Of a DNA stretch of 64,000 bases, positions 57,554-64,000 are shown piece after piece (the first letter of the stretch is position 1; each line of letters opens with the position of its first letter). The DNA comes from Rubripirellula reticaptiva. GTDB lineage: Bacteria > Planctomycetota > Planctomycetia > Pirellulales > Pirellulaceae. Where the stretch lies: contig NZ_SJPX01000005.1 in the NCBI RefSeq assembly GCF_007860175.1, positions 124,001-188,000 on the forward strand, written 5' to 3'. A program made the translations under genes and the position numbers. Under the pieces are notes generated by a model. It was not told where the DNA came from, made no database searches, and worked only from the letters and a program-made list of their open reading frames with translations.

Positions 57554-58522
57554 GTGCATCGACCACGCAATGAACACACGACCGCCGTCACGTGCGAAAT
57601 ACACGGACGCGGCTACTGGTCCGGCAAAGCAGTCATTGTGACTGTTCACCCGGCGCCAATGGGAACCGGCATCTGCATGATCCGCACGGATCTAGCATCT
57701 GCACCTCGTTGTGTCGCATCGGTCCACCATCGCGAAGACGCCAACCTGCGGACCAACTTGGTCTGCGGCGAAGCCCGTTTCCAGATGGTCGAACACCTGA
57801 TCGCAGCCCTTGCTGCTCTTGAAATCGACAATGCGTTTGTCGAAATCAACGCGGAAGAACTACCGGCTCTCGATGGCAGTAGTCTTGCGTTTGTCGAAGC
57901 CCTTTCACACGCTGGATTGGTCATTCAAGCACAGCCGCGCCGTCAACTGATCATCCGCGATCGCTATCGTGTGGGTTCAGCCGGTGGCTGGCTAGAAGCG
58001 ATGCCAGCGAAAAATGGCGAATCGTACTTTGAGTACCAACTTAGCTTTGACGACGAGACGCCGATCGCCCCACAAGCGTTCAGCGTCGAGCTGACGCCCG
58101 ATCGATTCATTCGCGAAATCGCGTCGGCTCGTACCTTTGTCACGTCCGCCCAAGCCGAACAGATCCGGGCAAGCGGAATGGCTTCGCACGTGACCAACCA
58201 AGATCTTGTCGTCGTCGGCCCCGCCGGCCCGATCGACAACGCGTTCCGATACACCAACGAATGCGCACGCCACAAAACACTTGATTTGATTGGCGACCTA
58301 GCACTTTCGGGTCTTGAATTGATCGGTCGATTCACCTCGTTTCGTGGCGGGCACAACCTGAACGGACGAATGGCAATGCAGCTAGCCAAGCTCGCCAGTT
58401 GTGAATCCGTCAGTCAATCCCGAGCAACAAATCAGTCTGGTCAAATCACTGATGCGTTCAGTACAAACGACCGAAACAATCCCTATAACCCCAACACCAT
58501 CGAGAGTCGAGAAGCAGCCTAG
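57554..58522 (+). CDS. lpxC: UDP-3-O-acyl-N-acetylglucosamine deacetylase
   Basis: A 322-residue zinc enzyme that removes the acetyl group in the first committed step of lipid A synthesis. The start is GTG, with an ideal AAGGAGGG site 7 bp upstream. Zinc and catalytic residues are visible: Glu-His in MVEHLIAAL, His and Asp in 'CARHKTLDLIGDLALSG', and the His in 'FRGGHNLNGR'. The N-terminal block is GRGYWSGKAV instead of the common GVGLHSGK, a planctomycete-like variant. No FabZ domain is fused. It has a 35-residue C-terminal tail beyond the family end. Downstream is lpxA. Confidence 0.93.
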   Translation: MHRPRNEHTTAVTCEIHGRGYWSGKAVIVTVHPAPMGTGICMIRTDLASAPRCVASVHHREDANLRTNLVCGEARFQMVEHLIAALAALEIDNAFVEINAEELPALDGSSLAFVEALSHAGLVIQAQPRRQLIIRDRYRVGSAGGWLEAMPAKNGESYFEYQLSFDDETPIAPQAFSVELTPDRFIREIASARTFVTSAQAEQIRASGMASHVTNQDLVVVGPAGPIDNAFRYTNECARHKTLDLIGDLALSGLELIGRFTSFRGGHNLNGRMAMQLAKLASCESVSQSRATNQSGQITDAFSTNDRNNPYNPNTIESREAA

Positions 58523-58603
58523 TGACTGCCTCGCTGGTTTTTGTAAACCAGTGACTCTTCGAGACACCAAAGACCGACACCCGCGTCGATTGCAGGAATC
58601 CAC

Positions 58604-59413
58604 ATGAGCAGCATGATCGCGCAAACCGCCGTCGTTGACCCCCGTGCCAAACTGGGGAACAACGTTCGCATTGGCCATTTCTGTGTGATCGGTCCCGACG
58701 TCACGATTGGTGATGACACCATCATCGATTCGCACTGCGTCATCAGCGGCAACACACGAATCGGCGAAGAGAACCACTTCTTTAGCGGCTGTGTGATCGG
58801 CACTCATCCCCAAGACACCGGATATCGCGAAACACCAACGTGTGTCGAGATCGGCGACGGAAACACCTTCCGCGAACATTGCACCGTCAACCGCGCGACT
58901 GAAAAGGAAGACGGCATCACTCGCGTTGGCGACAACAACTATTTGATGACCAACGTTCACGTCGCACACGATTGCAAGTTGGGCGATCGGATTGTGATTG
59001 CCAACAACGGCATGCTGGGCGGACACGTTCATGTGTTCAATGACGTGACGATCGCCGGCGGAGTCGGGGTGAACCACTTTGCATCAATCGGACAGATGAG
59101 TTTCGTCAGCGCGATGAGCCGCGTCTTGCACGATGTCCCACCCTTCATGATCGTCGACGGCCAACCGGCCAAGCCACGCGCGGTCAATAGCGTCGGACTG
59201 AAACGACACGACTATCCCGCCGAAGACATCGAAGTTCTATCGCGGATCTATCGCATGATGTACCGATCCCGAATCGGCGTCGAAGCGACTCGCAAACAGA
59301 TCATGGAATCGGGCCCCATCCGCCCAGTGATGAAACAGTTTTTCGACTTCATTGACATTGCCGGAACCGGCAAACACGGCCGCGGCCGACAACAACGAAA
59401 GAAAGCAGCGTGA
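58604..59413 (+). CDS. lpxA: UDP-N-acetylglucosamine acyltransferase
   Basis: A 269-residue acyltransferase, first step of lipid A synthesis. The body is a left-handed beta-helix with hexapeptide repeats (IGPDVTIGDDTIID, ISGNTRIGEENHF and similar). The catalytic histidine lies in 'NVHVAHDCKLGDRIVIAN', the block aligned with E. coli His125. The C-terminal helical part has 'PRAVNSVGLKRHDYP'. It starts 81 bp after lpxC and overlaps the next gene by 4 bp (GTGA), so it is translationally coupled to it. fabZ and lpxD are absent from this cluster. Confidence 0.95.
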   Translation: MSSMIAQTAVVDPRAKLGNNVRIGHFCVIGPDVTIGDDTIIDSHCVISGNTRIGEENHFFSGCVIGTHPQDTGYRETPTCVEIGDGNTFREHCTVNRATEKEDGITRVGDNNYLMTNVHVAHDCKLGDRIVIANNGMLGGHVHVFNDVTIAGGVGVNHFASIGQMSFVSAMSRVLHDVPPFMIVDGQPAKPRAVNSVGLKRHDYPAEDIEVLSRIYRMMYRSRIGVEATRKQIMESGPIRPVMKQFFDFIDIAGTGKHGRGRQQRKKAA

Positions 59414-60507
59414 GCAAGCTACGCATCGCCGTCATCGGCGCCGGTCACTTGGGACGAATCCACAGCAAGCTGATCGGCCAAGTCGACGGCGCATCTCTGG
59501 TCGGCGTCAGCGACCCTTTTGAATCGGCACGAACCAACGCAGCCGAGCTGTTTTCGGTTCCGACGTTCGCTGACTATCGCGATCTGATTCCGAACATCGA
59601 CGCAGCCATCATCGCAGCGCCGACCGATCTTCACGCCGAAATCGCTGGCACGCTGATCTCGGCTGGCAAGCACGTGATGGTCGAAAAGCCAGTCACGATC
59701 GAGTCCACAGATGCTGACCGACTCGCCGCTCTGGCCGCCAAACGTCAAGTCACGTTGCAAGTCGGCCATGTTGAACGATTCAACCCTGCGTTCACCGCAC
59801 TCGGTGATCTTGCGGTTGACGTCAAGTACGTCGAAGCCGTCCGTGCGTCTAGTTTTCCAGGACGTTGTCTGGATGTGGGCGTGGTGATGGACTTGATGAT
59901 CCATGACATCGACTTGGTTTTGTCGATGACAAACGCTCCGCTGAAATCCGTTAGCGCGTCCGGAATGGCCGTGATCAGCAATCATGACGACTTGGTCGAA
60001 ACACGATTGGAGTTTGAGTGCGGACTGGTCGCAAACCTGAAGGCGTCACGGATCAGCCCAACGCCAGCGCGCAGCATGCAGGTGTTTGGCGCCAATGGGT
60101 TTGCCGAAATCGACTTCGGTGCTCCGTCATTATCGGTCGTTCGCCCCTGCGAGTCGGTGGTCAACCGATCGTTTGATCTGTCGATGGAAACCGAGAATCC
60201 GCTCGGATACTCGGCCACCCTGTTCAGTGGCAAACTGCAGTGCGAAACGCTGGAACTTGAACCACGAAACGCGATCCTTGACGAACTGCATGACTTTGTC
60301 ATCAGCATTCAAACCGGAATCGCACCAACAGTGGATGGCGTAGCAGGCGCACGAGCAGTCACGATTGCAAACCGAATCTTGGAAGCAGTTCAGCAACGCC
60401 AGTGGTACACAGACTGCCGAACGACCGAGGTCGGTCCGCATGCAATCCCACGCGAGCGCATCGAAGCGGTCAGCCGACGCATCCACCAAGACCGCAAGGC
60501 AGCCTAA
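59410..60507 (+). CDS. Gfo/Idh/MocA-family oxidoreductase next to lpxA
   Basis: A 365-residue NAD(P)-dependent dehydrogenase. The Rossmann motif IAVIGAGHLGRIH opens the protein, and the family motif VEKPVTIESTDAD with catalytic Lys lies near residue 96; 'DLMIHDIDLVLSM' carries the other conserved His/Asp. Start is GTG, overlapping lpxA by 4 bp. In several bacteria an oxidoreductase of this family (GnnA) beside lpxA oxidises UDP-GlcNAc at C3 so that an aminotransferase (GnnB) can make a diamino-sugar for lipid A. The coupling to lpxA makes that role attractive here, but a GnnB gene is not adjacent. Confidence 0.88.
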   Translation: MSKLRIAVIGAGHLGRIHSKLIGQVDGASLVGVSDPFESARTNAAELFSVPTFADYRDLIPNIDAAIIAAPTDLHAEIAGTLISAGKHVMVEKPVTIESTDADRLAALAAKRQVTLQVGHVERFNPAFTALGDLAVDVKYVEAVRASSFPGRCLDVGVVMDLMIHDIDLVLSMTNAPLKSVSASGMAVISNHDDLVETRLEFECGLVANLKASRISPTPARSMQVFGANGFAEIDFGAPSLSVVRPCESVVNRSFDLSMETENPLGYSATLFSGKLQCETLELEPRNAILDELHDFVISIQTGIAPTVDGVAGARAVTIANRILEAVQQRQWYTDCRTTEVGPHAIPRERIEAVSRRIHQDRKAA

Positions 60508-60576
60508 ATAGGCGGATAACTTCACAGCGAATAACTTTCGCTAACGGAAATCGCTGTGATCGAACACACGCGTTTC

Positions 60577-63129
60577 TCAATTGCCGCCGTGGTGACCCCA
60601 CCACACTTTTGCTTCGTCGATCGACCAGGGATACTTCATTCGCAACTGGTCGATGACTTGGCACAGTTCGCCAATCGTTCCGAACCGATCTTCCGGACGT
60701 TTTGACATGCAGCGGAAAACCAGTTCTGAAATCTCTTTCGGCACTTCTTCGCCGCGGTGAATTGCAATCCCGATCGGATGCTCGGACAAGATCAACGCAA
60801 ACAGCGATTCCGGATCCGATTCAATGAACGGCGGTCGTCCTGACAATAAATAGTATGCGACGCAGCCGACCGAATAGATATCGCTGCGCGGATCCATCAC
60901 ACCGGGTTGCCGGAATCGTTCGGGCGCCATGTACATCGGTGTGCCGGCCCAAATCGTCTCGCTGGTTTGATAGACGCCCGCATCGGGTTCAAGGGGCTTG
61001 GCCAATCCATAGTCGAACACCACCGCCCAATCGCCAACCGATGGGTCGAGCGACAACATGATATTTTGCGGCTTGATGTCGCGGTGCAACAGATTCATCG
61101 AGTGTGCTTCGGCGAGCGCATCGCAGACCTGACGCATGACCGTCAACATTCGGCCGATCGCCTGATAGCCGCTGCGGGCGACCACTTCATTTAGCGTCAG
61201 CCCTCTCAGGAACTCCATCACGCAATACGCTTCGCCTTCTTCGCTGCGGCCGTAGTCGTAAATTTGGACGCTGTGCGGATTGCTAAGGCTGGCCGCCAAA
61301 CGGGCTTCGCGGTCAAACCGCAATCCGTCTTCGGCCGAGTGCCTGTCACCTCGCAATACTTTCAATGCCGCGTCACGCCCCAGTTGTTTGTGGACCGCTT
61401 TGAAGACGACTCCCATCCCGCCGCTGCCCAATTGTTCCTGGATATCGTAGCGCGAAAGAGGATGATTTGCCGCATGTTCGGCCGTCGATGTGCGAGCGAG
61501 TTTGGTTGCGGCCAAAAACGCAGTCAGTGACAACAGGCTGCCCAGCAGCAAAAAGGCAAACCGAACCACTCGCACCGGCGCGAACGCTTGGTCAGCTTCC
61601 TGTTCGACAATCACGCCCATGTTCCATTTGTCCAGCCAACGCCAAGCGCCGACGACCGATCCGCCATAGTAAGTCGAGTAGGGTGCAGTTTGGATATCAG
61701 GCCGGATTCCAACCGCACCAGCAACCGCGACCGTGACTGGCCGAAATTGGCGCTGAAACGCTCCCTGGTTTGTTCGGGACAACAAGTATCCCGGATCGCT
61801 GACTCGCAAATTCGCGGCGATGTCATTCGGCCCAACGTCCAACAACCCCCGCGTCGCCAAACCGAGCGCCCGACCACTTGCGTTGAGCATGACGCCATCA
61901 CGATTGATAGCAAATGCGTCCAGTTGACCGACTTCGATGACGTCGGAAAAAACGGCGTTGAACGCTTCGTAAATACCAATCCCACGCACCATCAATGACG
62001 CGATGATGCGTCCATCGCTGTCGTGAATCGGAACGATCACAGCCATCACTGGCTGTTCCGCACTGGGATCAAAGCCGGGCAAATCCGCAGCCGGTCGCTC
62101 GGGGCCATAGATGACCGTTTCGCCCGCCATCACTCGCGCCAAATTGGCGGCACCGGACGGATGCACGGGTTTTCCGATGTCGGCGCGATCCTCGGACCAG
62201 CTGGCCAGAGTGCGAAACGAGTCATTCCAAACGATGAACTTGACGTCTTCGACGCCCGATAGCTGCTTGAGCTGCTGATGGATTCTGCCAATCTGTTTCG
62301 AACTGCGAAGTTCGTCGATCGATTGACCGGTTTCAGCAAGTTCGTTCAGTTCAATCACAGCAGCACGAAGGTTCGGCTCGCGAGACCACGATTCCACCAA
62401 CGTGGCTTTATCGCCAAGGAAACGATCCGCCGAAATCGCGACGCTGTTGATCACGCCTCGCAGTTCGGTTCGAATCGATTGCTCGATCATCGACTCGACT
62501 TCGCGGTAAGTCCACCAACCAATCAAGGCAGTTGGCAATAACGCCGCCAACCACAACCAACCCGAGTTCCGGCGGCGACTGTTGCGAGTCCGCCGGGCCC
62601 AAATCTGATTGCTGGTCGATTGGTGCTTTCGGCGTTCTTCTTGTTTGACGCGTGGCGAAGCGTGAGTCCGGTTGGCGCCGTGTCGGGTGACCGCTGCCGA
62701 TCCGCCCGAACGACCGCGCCCCGGCAATGCCTCGATCTCACCGCGGCGAGTCTGATTCTGTGAATCACCGCGTCGCGTCGTATCGCCGCTTCGTTTGGAA
62801 ACAGGTCCGCTTTTGGTGCCAGGCCCACTTTTCGTACCAGGGTCGGTTTCGCGCGTTAAATCAGAACCTGCAGGGCCGGTCTTTGTGATCTCACCAAACG
62901 CGCTGCCGATCTGGGTGGGACTCGAGATCGGCGCTGACACCGGCGTTGCCGATTCGCCTTCGATCTTGGCAAACTCGGCATCATGTTCGGCCAACAACGA
63001 CATCACTTCGTCGAACAGCGAATCATCACCATTGCAATGCGAACGCACGAATTTCTGCTGCTGGTCGGCAGGCAATTCTTCCGCGGCCAGAAACAGATCT
63101 CGAATTCTGGCATACCGAGCCGCATCCAT
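60577..63129 (-). CDS. Ser/Thr protein kinase with internal extracytoplasmic Cache-like sensor
   Basis: An 850-residue receptor kinase with unusual order. Residues about 1-60 are the small helical domain usual at the N-terminus of planctomycete kinases (LFLAAEELPADQQQ). A Thr/Arg/Gly-rich linker follows, then membrane helix 1 (about 185-203), an extracytoplasmic dCache/PAS-like domain (about 205-515) and membrane helix 2 (about 520-542). The C-terminal kinase (about 560-840) has GSGGMGVV, ALKVL, HRDIKPQN near 680 and DYGLAKP (DYG instead of DFG). It starts 3 bp after the ECF sigma gene and must be co-expressed with it. It likely relays an outside signal to the sigma factor. Confidence 0.9.
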   Translation of the reverse strand: MDAARYARIRDLFLAAEELPADQQQKFVRSHCNGDDSLFDEVMSLLAEHDAEFAKIEGESATPVSAPISSPTQIGSAFGEITKTGPAGSDLTRETDPGTKSGPGTKSGPVSKRSGDTTRRGDSQNQTRRGEIEALPGRGRSGGSAAVTRHGANRTHASPRVKQEERRKHQSTSNQIWARRTRNSRRRNSGWLWLAALLPTALIGWWTYREVESMIEQSIRTELRGVINSVAISADRFLGDKATLVESWSREPNLRAAVIELNELAETGQSIDELRSSKQIGRIHQQLKQLSGVEDVKFIVWNDSFRTLASWSEDRADIGKPVHPSGAANLARVMAGETVIYGPERPAADLPGFDPSAEQPVMAVIVPIHDSDGRIIASLMVRGIGIYEAFNAVFSDVIEVGQLDAFAINRDGVMLNASGRALGLATRGLLDVGPNDIAANLRVSDPGYLLSRTNQGAFQRQFRPVTVAVAGAVGIRPDIQTAPYSTYYGGSVVGAWRWLDKWNMGVIVEQEADQAFAPVRVVRFAFLLLGSLLSLTAFLAATKLARTSTAEHAANHPLSRYDIQEQLGSGGMGVVFKAVHKQLGRDAALKVLRGDRHSAEDGLRFDREARLAASLSNPHSVQIYDYGRSEEGEAYCVMEFLRGLTLNEVVARSGYQAIGRMLTVMRQVCDALAEAHSMNLLHRDIKPQNIMLSLDPSVGDWAVVFDYGLAKPLEPDAGVYQTSETIWAGTPMYMAPERFRQPGVMDPRSDIYSVGCVAYYLLSGRPPFIESDPESLFALILSEHPIGIAIHRGEEVPKEISELVFRCMSKRPEDRFGTIGELCQVIDQLRMKYPWSIDEAKVWWGHHGGN

Positions 63130-63132
63130 TCG

Positions 63133-63786
63133 TCAAACGTCTCCAGGTGATATCGCACCTGAGCCTTCTTCGGTTTCGATCACGCCAGCTTGTTCGTCAA
63201 CAGCTTCGTCGGAAGCAGCGTCGTCCGAAAAGTCTTCGCTCCGCAATTCACGACGCATCCAAGCCCGCGACATTGCCCATTCTTTCTCGACCGTGCGGAG
63301 ACCCAAATTCATTTCGGTTGCGATCTCTCGCATCGTCATGCCGCCGAAGAACCGCAGTTCGACGATCTTGGCTTGCCGAGGATTCAGTTCGGCGAGTGTT
63401 TTCAACAAATCGTCCAACGCAACCACGTCGTCGTCGTCGCTCAGCTTGAAAGTGACATCGTCGGTCAGTTGGCGCCGTTCCCAGCCACCACCGCGTTTTA
63501 GTGAACGAACCTTGCGAGCATGATCGACCAGAATCCGTCGCATCACAGTCGCACCGATCGCAAAGAAGTGCGTCTTGCCCTGCCAATTGATCCGCGATTG
63601 GTCGACCATTCGAACGTACGCTTGGTGGACCAACGATGACGAACTCAATCGATTCCGCAGAGGCTCATTTTGCAAAAAACGCCCCGCCAAACGACAAAGA
63701 TCTTCGTACATCAACGTGAAGAGCTGGTCGGTTTTACCCGATTCACCCTTCGTGCTTTTCGACAGGAGATCAGTGATCGAATTCAT
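63133..63786 (-). CDS. ECF-type RNA polymerase sigma factor (TIGR02999-like)
   Basis: A 217-residue extracytoplasmic-function sigma factor. Region 2 is in 'FTLMYEDLCRLAGRFLQNE' to 'GATVMRRILVDHARKVR', and region 4 in 'LAELNPRQAKIVELRFFGG' followed by the helix-turn-helix 'TMREIATEMNLGLRTVEKEW'. The sequence best resembles the TIGR02999 group common in planctomycetes and acidobacteria, which lacks an adjacent anti-sigma gene and is instead linked to a Ser/Thr kinase, as here. An acidic C-terminal tail of about 40 residues follows region 4. The ATG at 63786 is chosen; the longer frame from 63909 is not family-like. Confidence 0.9.
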   Translation of the reverse strand: MNSITDLLSKSTKGESGKTDQLFTLMYEDLCRLAGRFLQNEPLRNRLSSSSLVHQAYVRMVDQSRINWQGKTHFFAIGATVMRRILVDHARKVRSLKRGGGWERRQLTDDVTFKLSDDDDVVALDDLLKTLAELNPRQAKIVELRFFGGMTMREIATEMNLGLRTVEKEWAMSRAWMRRELRSEDFSDDAASDEAVDEQAGVIETEEGSGAISPGDV

Positions 63787-64000
63787 GGGCAACCGCCAGG
63801 CCAACGTTCGAAACAATAAATAATTAAAGGCATACGGGCAAAGCCCCTGGCCTGAAATGCCACAATGTTGAAGGCATTGAGTATAGCAGGCCCAAAGCTG
63901 ACCACTCAAACAGACGACACTTTGTCATCGCATCTCTTGGACCTGTGCACCCCCCCATTGTATAGGTTCCCAGCGAACCGCAATGTGTTATCGCTCGGAT

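Overview
The window looks like chromosomal DNA of a planctomycete close to Rhodopirellula (order Pirellulales). I judge this from gene content and by eye from base composition (roughly mid-50s % GC); no search was run. Markers are two DUF1549/DUF1553 (PSD1) plus DUF1501 pairs with planctomycete-type cytochrome c domains, a DUF1559 prepilin-like protein, PEP-CTERM proteins, DUF1573 and tandem DUF3467 proteins, two large receptor-type Ser/Thr kinases, an ECF sigma factor beside one of them, and a Gram-negative envelope set (skp, lpxC, lpxA, yajC, secDF). I see no prophage, IS element, CRISPR array or rRNA.

Layout. 1-5.5 kb: a leftward cluster (DUF1501, PSD1, cytochrome/WD40 protein cut by the window edge) facing a rightward PAS-AraC regulator. 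5.5-13.9 kb: nadE overlapping a membrane Ser/Thr kinase, then a second PSD1-DUF1501 pair whose stop and start codons overlap. 13.9-20.9 kb, leftward: pckA, a PEP-CTERM protein, a DUF1573 protein, a Maf-family pyrophosphatase, a DUF3467 protein and an ABC permease. 21.1-29.9 kb: a UvrD-type helicase, a PpiD/SurA-like membrane protein (leftward), topA and a 59-residue basic protein. 30-40 kb, leftward: acylphosphatase, an FHA-GAF-PP2C phosphatase, an RluA-type pseudouridine synthase, a SulP transporter, the glycolate oxidase operon glcDEF and a hydroxypyruvate/glyoxylate reductase-like enzyme. 40-44 kb: yajC and a secDF fusion. 44-46 kb: a DegT-type aminotransferase and a nuclease-like unknown.

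46-52.5 kb is the most unusual accessory block. A small HemP-like gene diverges from a gene that fuses a PEP-CTERM protein to a DUF1559 prepilin. Between them lies a perfect Fur-box-like palindrome. A small lipoprotein and a DUF4198-like/Kelch protein follow, then a lactonase and an MBL-fold hydrolase. 52.7-64 kb: tRNA-Leu(CAG), an FmdB zinc ribbon, an isochorismatase-family hydrolase, an unknown protein, an M28 peptidase with a PDZ domain, the outer-membrane/lipid A series skp-lpxC-lpxA-gfo/idh, and leftward an ECF sigma factor followed 3 bp later by a kinase with an extracytoplasmic Cache-like sensor.

Themes. Envelope biogenesis is spread over skp-lpxC-lpxA, yajC-secDF and the PpiD-like protein. 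Two-carbon metabolism joins glcDEF with the neighbouring reductase. Phospho-signalling is represented by two kinases, a PP2C phosphatase and an ECF factor. The non-coding DNA holds several structured signals: an inverted-repeat pair in the AraC/DUF1501 gap, a Fur-like box, three helically phased palindromes upstream of lpxC, two families of REP-like palindromic repeats, and opposed terminators implying overlapping convergent transcripts. Start codons were moved from the longest frame wherever a signal peptide, ribosome binding site or family N-terminus favoured a shorter one; these choices are judgements.
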